From Pseudomonas sp. UBA5782 (GTDB taxonomy: Bacteria > Pseudomonadota > Gammaproteobacteria > Pseudomonadales > Pseudomonadaceae): a DNA stretch of 37,606 bases. A program made the translations under genes and the position numbers. The stretch spans positions 1-37,606 of the forward strand of contig DIEE01000096.1 in NCBI GenBank assembly GCA_002418465.1, written 5' to 3'. Below, one piece after another: positions 18,694 to 25,242 of the stretch (position 1 is its first letter; each line of letters starts with the position of its first letter). Below the pieces are notes generated by a model that did not search any database, was not told where the DNA came from, and saw nothing but the letters and a program-made list of their open reading frames with translations.

Positions 18694-20519
18694 GGGGACT
18701 TCTCCGTGGGCTTCAGCCACCAGGCACGCAACCCGAGGGTGTAGGGCGGCGTGGTGACGAAGGCGAAGCGATTGCGGTACGCGATGCGATGATAATCGAT
18801 GTACCAGTTCGGAATGCTGTAGTGCTGCCAGAGCAGGACCCGGTCAAGGGCGCGGGCCGCGGCTTGCTGCTGGGCTTCGCTGCCGGCGGCGAGCAGGTTT
18901 TCCAGCAGACCGTCGACCACCGGGCTGGCGACGCCCGAATAGTTGCGTCCGCCCTTGAGCGCCACCTGGCTGGAGTGGAAGTACTGCCATTGTTCCAGGC
19001 CGGGGCTGAGGGTTTGCGCCAGCGTCAGCAGGATCATGTCGTAATCGTACTGGTCCAGACGCTGCTTGTACTGGGCACGGTCCACCGTACGCAGGCTGAC
19101 GTCGATGCCGATGCGGGCGAGGTTTTCGGCGTACGGCTGCAGAATGCGCTCCAGGTTGGGGTTGACCAGCAGAATCTCGAATCGCAGCGGCCGGCCGCTG
19201 GCATCCAGCAGGCGCTGCCCGGAAAGCCGGTAGCCGGCGTCGGCCAATAGACCGAGCGCCCGGCGCAGGGTTTCCCGCGGGATGCCACGTCCGTCGGTAT
19301 GCGGCACCTCGAACGGCTGCTCGAAGAGCTTTTCCGGCAACTGCGCGCGATAGGGTTCGAGCAACTGGCGTTCGTCGTCGCTGGGCAGCCCGGTGGCCGA
19401 GAAGGTGCTGTTCGGGTAGTAGCTTTCCGCGCGTCGGTAGGCGTCGTTGAATTGCGTGCGATTGGCCCATTCGAAGTCGAACATCAGTCCCACCGCCTCG
19501 CGCACGGCGATGTCGGCGAACGGCGCGCGGCGATTGTTCATGAACAGCGCCTGGGTCTGGGTGGGGATCTTGTGCGGAATTTCCGCGCGCACCACCTCGC
19601 CCTGTTCGAGCGCCGGGAAGCGATAGCCGTTGGCCCAGTTCTTCGCCTGGTGCTCGATGTAGATGTCGAATTCGCCGGCCTTGAAGGCTTCGAAGGCGAC
19701 GTGGCTGTCGCGATAGAACTCCACTTCGACGCGGTCGAAGTTGTACTTGCCGCGGTTCACCGGCAGGTTCTCGCCCCACCAGTTGGCGACCCGCTCGAAC
19801 ACCAGCCGACGCCCCGGCGCGACGCGGGTGATGCGGTACGGCCCGCTGCCCAGTGGCGCCTCGTAGGTGGTGGCGGTGAAATCGCGGTCTTTCCAGTAGT
19901 GCTGCGGCAGCACCGGCAGCTCGCCGAGGCGCAGGATCAGCAGCGGATTGCCGGAGCGCTTGAAGACGAAGCGAATGCGCTGGCGGTCGAGAATGTCGAC
20001 CCGCTCGACCTCCTGCAGGCTGGTGCGGTACTGCGGATGGCCTTTCTTGCGCAGCAATCGGTAGGAAAACGCCACGTCGTAGGCGGTGATCGGCACGCCA
20101 TCGTGAAAGCGCGCTTCCGGGCGCAGGTTGAACACCACCCAGCTGCGCTCCTCGTTGTATTCCACGCTGGCGGCGATCAGCCCGTAGCTGGACGCCGGCT
20201 CGTCGCCCGATGGGTCGTAGTCGCCGGTGCCGGCCAGCAGCGTCTCGTTCAGTTCGCTGACCCCGTAATCGAGGAAATCGCCGGTGCTCGACGGCGCGCT
20301 GCCCTTGATGGTGTAGGGGTTGAGCGTGTCGAAGGTGCCGGAGGCCATGATCCGCAGGGTGCCGCCCTTGCGCGCGTCCGGGTTGACCCAGTCGAAATGG
20401 CTGAAGTCGGCCGCGTACTTGAGCGCCCCGAACTGCGCATAGCCGTGGCTGACACTGATCACGGCGAAGGCCGGCGTGCAGGTCATGAGGCCGAGAAGCA
20501 GCGGGAGGAGGAAACGCAT
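18690..20519 (-). CDS. Second YejA-like peptide-binding protein, first gene of the operon
   Basis: A 609-residue periplasmic family-5 binding protein with signal peptide about 1-19 (ending TPAFA). It shares the block HFDWVNPDARKGGTLR and the same overall domain layout with the next gene. The two probably arose by tandem duplication and diverged; ligand-pocket differences may widen the peptide range of one permease. The start is ATG 20519; the Shine-Dalgarno is weak. It heads a minus-strand run of six genes ending at fabI, with spacings of -4, 0, 1, 6 and 4 nt. Confidence 0.9.
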   Translation of the reverse strand: MRFLLPLLLGLMTCTPAFAVISVSHGYAQFGALKYAADFSHFDWVNPDARKGGTLRIMASGTFDTLNPYTIKGSAPSSTGDFLDYGVSELNETLLAGTGDYDPSGDEPASSYGLIAASVEYNEERSWVVFNLRPEARFHDGVPITAYDVAFSYRLLRKKGHPQYRTSLQEVERVDILDRQRIRFVFKRSGNPLLILRLGELPVLPQHYWKDRDFTATTYEAPLGSGPYRITRVAPGRRLVFERVANWWGENLPVNRGKYNFDRVEVEFYRDSHVAFEAFKAGEFDIYIEHQAKNWANGYRFPALEQGEVVRAEIPHKIPTQTQALFMNNRRAPFADIAVREAVGLMFDFEWANRTQFNDAYRRAESYYPNSTFSATGLPSDDERQLLEPYRAQLPEKLFEQPFEVPHTDGRGIPRETLRRALGLLADAGYRLSGQRLLDASGRPLRFEILLVNPNLERILQPYAENLARIGIDVSLRTVDRAQYKQRLDQYDYDMILLTLAQTLSPGLEQWQYFHSSQVALKGGRNYSGVASPVVDGLLENLLAAGSEAQQQAAARALDRVLLWQHYSIPNWYIDYHRIAYRNRFAFVTTPPYTLGLRAWWLKPTEKSP

Positions 20520-20568
20520 CAGGCGGGAAGTCCGATCCGGAACGGCAGCAGGTGGAAATGGGATCGGT

Positions 20569-20598
20569 ACAGTAGCAGCTTGCCTCCCCAGGTCGGAA
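20569..20598 (-). promoter_or_regulatory. Weak candidate promoter of the yej-fabI operon
   Basis: On the minus strand TTCCGA (20593-20598) and TACTGT (20569-20574) are separated by 18 nt. It is the best sigma-70-like pair in the 104-bp gap between mltD and the first binding-protein gene, but both hexamers are imperfect. Confidence 0.3.
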
Positions 20599-20623
20599 GG
20601 CGCACGAGCGCGGCGTTCGCCGA

Positions 20624-22195
20624 TCAGTTGGAGAGGCGCAGGGTGAGTGTCTGGCCGGGCTTGAGCGATTGGCCCGCGCGCGGATTCCAGCGCTGCAGGC
20701 TGTCGACTTCGACGTTGAAGCGTCTGGCGATCACCGACAGCGAATCGCCTTTTTTCACCTTGTAGTAGGTGGTCTTCGCCGGGCCGCCAGCGGACGCCAG
20801 TTGCACGCTGCCGCCCTGCAGGGCGAGTACCTGGCCGACCTTGAGGTCCTTGCCGGCGAGCTTGTTCCAGCGTTGCAGGTCCTTGACCTCGACCTTGTTG
20901 TCACGGGCGATCTGCCAGAGGTTGTCGCCATCCCTGACCCGATAGCTGCGCGCGCTGGCGGCCGGCTGGCTGGCCACGACGTCGCCGAACAGCGGTACGT
21001 CGCCGTTCTGCCCTGGTTCCGCGGGAATGCTCAGCACCTGGCCGACGCTCAGGTGGTTGCTGCTCAGGCGGTTGATGTCCTTGATCGTTGCCACCGTCAG
21101 TCGGTAGCGGTTGGCGATGCTGTGCAGGCTGTCGCCGGGGCGGACCCTGTAGTCCTGCCAGTCGACCGGCTCCTGCGGCTTCATCAGCGACAGGTTGGCG
21201 GCCAGCAGCTCGGCCTTCTCGGTCGGCACCAGCAGCTGTTGCGGTCCGTCGCGGGTGATGCCGCGCTTGAACGCCGGATTGAGCTGCAGCAGTTCGTCCT
21301 CGTCCAGATCGGCCATCGCGGCGACCCGCGACAGGTCCATGTTCTGCTTGATCTCGACCGTCTCGAAATAGGGCTCGTTGGCGATCGGGCTGAGGTCCAT
21401 GCCGTAGGCTTCCGGCGACAGCACGATCTGCGACAGCGCCAGCAGCTTGGGCACGTAGTCCTGGGTTTCCTTGGGCAGCGGCAGGTTCCAGTAGTCGGTT
21501 GGCAGGCCGAGCTTCTGGTTGCGCTCGATGGCGCGGCTGACGGTACCTTCGCCGGCGTTGTAGGCGGCCAGGGCGAGCAGCCAGTCGCCGTTGAACATGT
21601 CGTGCAGCTTGCCTAGGTAATCCAGCGCGGCGTTGGTCGAGGCGGTGATGTCGCGACGACCGTCGTACCAGCTGGTCTGGCGCAGGTTGTAGTGGCGGCC
21701 GGTGGCGGGGATGAACTGCCAGATGCCGACGGCGTTGGAACGCGAGAGCGCCAGCGGGTTGTAGGCGCTCTCGATCATAGGCAAGAGCGCGAGTTCGAGC
21801 GGCATGTCACGTTCTTCGAGACGTTCGACGACGTAATGGATGTACAGGCTGCCGCGTTCGCAGCTGCTTTCGAGAAACGAGGGATTGCTGACGAACCACA
21901 GGCGCTGGCGTTCGATGCGCGGGTTCAGGCCGATTTCGCCCTGCAGCGCGTAACCGTTGCGCATGCGTTCCCAGATGTCCTGCGGCGGCTGTGGCGCGGG
22001 TGCCTGTTCCAGCCATTCGGTGCTCTGCTGCTGCGGCAGGCCGAGGGCGGTATCGGTGCTCCGCCCGAGGGTTTCCGGAGTCTGCTGCGCAAGGTTCTGG
22101 CAACCGCCGAGAATCAGAGCGAAGACCAGCGGGGACAGTCTCGAAAGGCGCGTCAAGGTGTCCGGGGCTGAGGTCTTGCGGTCGGTTGGCGGCAT
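20624..22195 (-). CDS. mltD: Membrane-bound lytic murein transglycosylase D
   Basis: A 523-residue lipoprotein that cleaves the glycan strands of peptidoglycan with formation of 1,6-anhydro-muramic ends. Signal peptide with lipobox LILGGC; the acylated cysteine is C32. The SLT catalytic domain covers about 115-260, with catalytic Glu142 in LLPMIESAYNP and the family blocks AVGIWQFIPATG and ALAAYNAGEG. Three LysM peptidoglycan-binding modules sit at about 349-391, 418-459 and 477-521. It is predicted to face the periplasm from the outer membrane. It has its own promoter (22232-22260) and lies next to gloB as in E. coli. Confidence 0.94.
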   Translation of the reverse strand: MPPTDRKTSAPDTLTRLSRLSPLVFALILGGCQNLAQQTPETLGRSTDTALGLPQQQSTEWLEQAPAPQPPQDIWERMRNGYALQGEIGLNPRIERQRLWFVSNPSFLESSCERGSLYIHYVVERLEERDMPLELALLPMIESAYNPLALSRSNAVGIWQFIPATGRHYNLRQTSWYDGRRDITASTNAALDYLGKLHDMFNGDWLLALAAYNAGEGTVSRAIERNQKLGLPTDYWNLPLPKETQDYVPKLLALSQIVLSPEAYGMDLSPIANEPYFETVEIKQNMDLSRVAAMADLDEDELLQLNPAFKRGITRDGPQQLLVPTEKAELLAANLSLMKPQEPVDWQDYRVRPGDSLHSIANRYRLTVATIKDINRLSSNHLSVGQVLSIPAEPGQNGDVPLFGDVVASQPAASARSYRVRDGDNLWQIARDNKVEVKDLQRWNKLAGKDLKVGQVLALQGGSVQLASAGGPAKTTYYKVKKGDSLSVIARRFNVEVDSLQRWNPRAGQSLKPGQTLTLRLSN

Positions 22196-22231
22196 CGGGC
22201 GAGGTGCTTGTCCAGGCGAAAAGGTCGGGCG

Positions 22232-22260
22232 ATTCTAGGAACCACCCTCCGGGTGGTCAA
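22232..22260 (-). promoter_or_regulatory. Sigma-70 promoter of mltD with embedded dyad
   Basis: On the minus strand TTGACC (22255-22260), a spacer of exactly 17 nt, and TAGAAT (22232-22237), each one base from consensus. Transcription should start near 22225, about 30 nt before the mltD ATG. The dyad ACCACCC-GGA-GGGTGGT (22241-22257) overlaps the end of the -35 and fills most of the spacer. It is placed where a repressor operator would act, but could also be a hairpin at the end of the gloB transcript. Confidence 0.65.
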
Positions 22261-22294
22261 GTTTTCGCCAGTCAGCCGGACCGTGACGCCTCGC

Positions 22295-23074
22295 TCAGAA
22301 GCTGTTTTTCCAGCTGCGCAGCGCCGCGAAGGATTCACAGGCCGTGCGGGCTTGAGCACCGCCGCGCTGATCCAGCGTCCTTTCGACGCTGGCCTCGCCG
22401 CAGCGCAGGAACGGATTGGTCTGTCGCTCCAGGCCGATCTGCGAAGGCAGGCTGATGCGCTCTTCCTCGCGCCAGGCAATGACCTGCGCCAGGCGCGCGG
22501 CGACCTGCGGATTTTCCGGTTCCACCGCCTGGGCGAAGCGCAGGTTGCTCAGGGTGTATTCATGGGCGCAGTAGACTTCGGTGGCCTCCGGTAGCGCGGC
22601 GAGCCGGCTGAGCGAATCGAACATCTGCTGCGGAGTGCCCTCGAACAGACGACCGCAGCCGCCCGCGAACAGCGTGTCACCGCAGAACAGCCAGGGCAGC
22701 TCGGCGGCGGCATGGAAATAGGCGATATGGCCGAGGGTATGACCAGGCACGTCGATGATCTCGAAATCCAGGCCGAGCACCTCTATGCGCTGACCGTCGT
22801 TCAGTGGCTGATCCAGTGCGGGAATTTTTTCCTGCGCCGGGCCGAACACCCGGGCGCCGGTTTTCGCCTTGAGGGCGGCGACGCCACCGACGTGGTCGGC
22901 GTGGTGATGGGTGGTCAGGATCGCCTCCAGCGTCCAGTCGGCGTGGGCGTCCAGCCAGGCCTGCACCGGCGCGGCGTCGCCCGGATCGACCACCACGCAG
23001 CGGCGGTTTTGGTCGTCCTGCAACAGCCATATATAGTTGTCGGCGAAGGCGGGCAGGGCATCGATACGGAACAT
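22295..23074 (-). CDS. gloB: Hydroxyacylglutathione hydrolase (glyoxalase II)
   Basis: A 259-residue metallo-beta-lactamase-fold enzyme that hydrolyses S-D-lactoylglutathione to D-lactate and glutathione, the second step of methylglyoxal detoxification. The binuclear metal site is complete: THHHADH at 55-61, H112 in GHTLGH, D133 in CGDTLF and H171 in CAHEYT. The C-terminal segment with NPFLR fits the glutathione-binding end. I chose ATG 23074 (MFRIDALPAFADNYIW); the longer in-frame extension to 23161 runs into the divergent gene's leader. It is divergent from the yafS-like gene with 70 bp between starts. Confidence 0.95.
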   Translation of the reverse strand: MFRIDALPAFADNYIWLLQDDQNRRCVVVDPGDAAPVQAWLDAHADWTLEAILTTHHHADHVGGVAALKAKTGARVFGPAQEKIPALDQPLNDGQRIEVLGLDFEIIDVPGHTLGHIAYFHAAAELPWLFCGDTLFAGGCGRLFEGTPQQMFDSLSRLAALPEATEVYCAHEYTLSNLRFAQAVEPENPQVAARLAQVIAWREEERISLPSQIGLERQTNPFLRCGEASVERTLDQRGGAQARTACESFAALRSWKNSF

Positions 23075-23144
23075 GGCTTGGCTCGCTATGCAGATGACAA
23101 AGGTGCATCTTAAGCAGGCACAGGCCTCCTTGCAGGAGAATCGC

Positions 23145-23912
23145 ATGACCGAAAACACCATCGCCCAGGCCGATCCGCAATGGCAAGCGCTGATCGGCGC
23201 CGCCCGCGAGTGGTTCGAAGGCCCGTTCGGACAGCAACTGCTGGTGGAGGAGCGCCGCGTGCTGGAGGAAGAGCTGGCGCGTTACTTCGGCGGCTATCTG
23301 GTGCACTACGGCCCGCAGGCCGGGCCACTGCCTGCGGCCAACCAGATCCAGCGCAGCGTCAGCCTGGGTGCGCCGTTTCCCGGTGTGGAAATCGTCTGCG
23401 AGGAGCAGTCCTGGCCGCTCGGCGAACACGCCGCGGACATCGTGGTGCTGCAGCACGGTCTGGATTTCTCGCTTTCGCCCCACGGCCTGCTGCGCGAAGC
23501 GGCGCGCAGCGTGCGCCCTGGCGGGCATCTGCTGATCGTCGGAATCAACCCGTGGAGCAGCTGGGGCATGCGCCATCTGTTCGCCCAGGATGCCTTCCGC
23601 CAGGCCCGCTGCATCTCGCCGACGCGGGTCAGCGACTGGATGAACCTGCTCGGATTCGCGCTGGAGAAACGCCGCTTCGGGTGCTATCGTCCGCCGCTCG
23701 CTTCCAGCGCCTGGCAGAACCGCCTGGCTCGCCTGGAGCGCTGGGGCGACCGTGGGCACATGCCCGGCCCCGGCTTCTATCTACTGGTGGCACGCAAACT
23801 GGTCGTCGGTTTGCGCCCCCTGCCGCAGACCCGCCGCGAACCCATGGGCAAGTTGCTGCCGATGCCGGTGGCGAAGGTCAGCCGGCGCGATTCCGAGCAA
23901 TTGAATGACTGA
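23145..23912 (+). CDS. YafS-like methyltransferase-fold protein with degenerate SAM site
   Basis: A 255-residue protein of the class I methyltransferase fold (Methyltransf_11-like). It occupies the gloB-rnhA neighbourhood of E. coli yafS. The central and C-terminal strands are recognisable (ADIVVLQHGLDFS; EAARSVRPGGHLLIVGINPW). The first glycine-rich SAM-binding motif (normally D/E-x-G-x-G) is not present; the equivalent stretch near residues 45-60 reads YLVHYGPQAGPL. Activity is therefore uncertain and the substrate unknown. The start is ATG 23145 with CAGGAGA before it. Its end overlaps the rnhA start by 8 nt, indicating coupled translation. Confidence 0.78.
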   Translation: MTENTIAQADPQWQALIGAAREWFEGPFGQQLLVEERRVLEEELARYFGGYLVHYGPQAGPLPAANQIQRSVSLGAPFPGVEIVCEEQSWPLGEHAADIVVLQHGLDFSLSPHGLLREAARSVRPGGHLLIVGINPWSSWGMRHLFAQDAFRQARCISPTRVSDWMNLLGFALEKRRFGCYRPPLASSAWQNRLARLERWGDRGHMPGPGFYLLVARKLVVGLRPLPQTRREPMGKLLPMPVAKVSRRDSEQLND

Positions 23913-24357
23913 ACAGACCACGATCTATACCGATGGCGCCTGCAAGGGCAATCCCGGCCCCGGCGGCTGGGGCGCATTGCTGGTGTACAAGGGCGTCGAG
24001 CGCGAGCTCTGGGGCGGCGAGCCCGACACCACCAACAACCGCATGGAGCTGACCGCGGCGATCCGCGGCCTGGCCGAGCTCAAACGTCCGTGCGACGTGT
24101 TGCTGGTCACCGATTCCGAGTACGTCATGCGCGGTATCCAGGAATGGATGCCGAACTGGAAGAAGCGCGGCTGGAAAACCGCCGCCAAGCAGCCGGTGAA
24201 AAACGCGGACCTCTGGCAACTGCTCGACGAGCAGGTCGCCCGGCACAACGTCAGCTGGCAGTGGGTGCGCGGCCACAACGGCCATCCCGGCAACGAGCAC
24301 GCGGACATGCTGGCCAACCGCGGCGTAGTCTCGGCGAAACACAGAACCTCCGTCTGA
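23905..24357 (+). CDS. rnhA: Ribonuclease HI
   Basis: A 150-residue RNase HI that degrades the RNA strand of RNA-DNA hybrids (R-loops, Okazaki primers). All catalytic residues fall at the E. coli positions: D10 (YTDGACKGNPG), E48 (NNRMELTA), D70 (VTDSEYV), H124 (GHNGHPGN) and D134 (HADMLA). ATG 23905 lies inside the end of the yafS-like gene. dnaQ starts 11 nt after the stop on the same strand, whereas in E. coli rnhA and dnaQ are divergent. It is a cytoplasmic housekeeping gene. Confidence 0.98.
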   Translation: MTEQTTIYTDGACKGNPGPGGWGALLVYKGVERELWGGEPDTTNNRMELTAAIRGLAELKRPCDVLLVTDSEYVMRGIQEWMPNWKKRGWKTAAKQPVKNADLWQLLDEQVARHNVSWQWVRGHNGHPGNEHADMLANRGVVSAKHRTSV

Positions 24358-24368
24358 CAGGAAGCGCC

Positions 24369-25112
24369 ATGCGTTCAGTTGTACTCGATACCGAAACCAC
24401 CGGCATGCCGGTGACCGACGGCCACCGCATCATCGAGATCGGTTGCGTCGAAGTGATCGGACGCCGCCTGACCGGGCGGCATTTCCACGTCTACATCCAT
24501 CCCGATCGCGAGATCGACGAAGGAGCTATCGCGGTCCACGGCATCACCCTGGACTTCCTCGCCGACAAGCCGCGCTTCAAGGATGTCGCCGACGAATTCT
24601 TCGAATTCATCAAAGACGCCCAGCTGATCATCCACAACGCCGCGTTCGACGTTGGCTTCATCAACAACGAATTCGCCCTGCTCGGGCAGCGCGAGCGTGC
24701 CGACATCAGCGAGCACTGCTCGGTGCTCGACACCCTGGCCATGGCCCGCGAGCGGCACCCCGGCCAGCGCAACAACCTCGATGCGCTTTGCAAACGCTAC
24801 GGCGTCGACAACTCCGGGCGCGACCTGCACGGCGCCTTGCTCGATGCGGAGATTCTCGCCGACGTCTACCTGACCATGACTGGCGGGCAGACCAACCTGT
24901 CGCTGGCCGGCGATGGCAGCGAAAGCGAGACCGGTGGCCGTGCCCATCCCACGCCGATCCGCCGGCTGGGCGCCGAGCGCGCCTTGACCCGGGTAATTCG
25001 GGCCAGCGAGGCCGAACTGGCCGAGCACGCCGCGCGCCTGGCGATCATCGAGAAGTCCGCCGGCGCTCCGGCGCTGTGGACGCAGCTGGAACAGGCGCCG
25101 GCCGAGGCCTGA
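24369..25112 (+). CDS. dnaQ: DNA polymerase III epsilon subunit (3'-5' proofreading exonuclease)
   Basis: A 247-residue DEDDh exonuclease, the proofreading subunit of the replicase core. Exo I is VVLDTETTG (D7, E9), Exo II is IHNAAFDVGFI (D94) and Exo III is DLHGALLDAEILA (H154, D159). QTNLSL at 174-179 matches the internal beta-clamp-binding motif of epsilon. The C-terminal tail (about 205-247) should bind the alpha polymerase. ATG 24369 has AGGAAG at 24359-24364, overlapping the end of rnhA. The longer in-frame extension is a shadow of rnhA. Confidence 0.97.
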   Translation: MRSVVLDTETTGMPVTDGHRIIEIGCVEVIGRRLTGRHFHVYIHPDREIDEGAIAVHGITLDFLADKPRFKDVADEFFEFIKDAQLIIHNAAFDVGFINNEFALLGQRERADISEHCSVLDTLAMARERHPGQRNNLDALCKRYGVDNSGRDLHGALLDAEILADVYLTMTGGQTNLSLAGDGSESETGGRAHPTPIRRLGAERALTRVIRASEAELAEHAARLAIIEKSAGAPALWTQLEQAPAEA

Positions 25113-25196
25113 AGCGCGCGCGGCGAATTATCGCTGCGCGACCTTTTCGTACAGCAGCCGCAACCGGGGGTTCCGCCCGCCAGGGCGAGCCTCTAA

Positions 25197-25240
25197 CCTG
25201 AGGCGATGGGCAGGACGGACCTGCCGACCTCAGGGCGGTG
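25197..25240 (+). promoter_or_regulatory. Leader hairpin overlapping the ldcA ribosome binding site
   Basis: CCTGAGG (25197-25203) pairs with CCTCAGG (25228-25234), and nested inside it GGCAGG (25209-25214) pairs with CCTGCC (25220-25225) around ACGGA. The presumed Shine-Dalgarno AGGGCGGTG (25232-25240) overlaps the outer arm and lies just before ATG 25243. Folding would partly hide the ribosome binding site. Confidence 0.5.
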
Positions 25241-25242
25241 CC

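Noticed and set aside
16036..18744. A 902-codon open frame on the plus strand opposite the yej genes
   Set aside because: It is the antisense shadow of yejB and yejA in high-GC codon phase, with Ala/Arg/Val/His-rich low-complexity sequence and no recognisable domain; the minus-strand proteins are clear family members.
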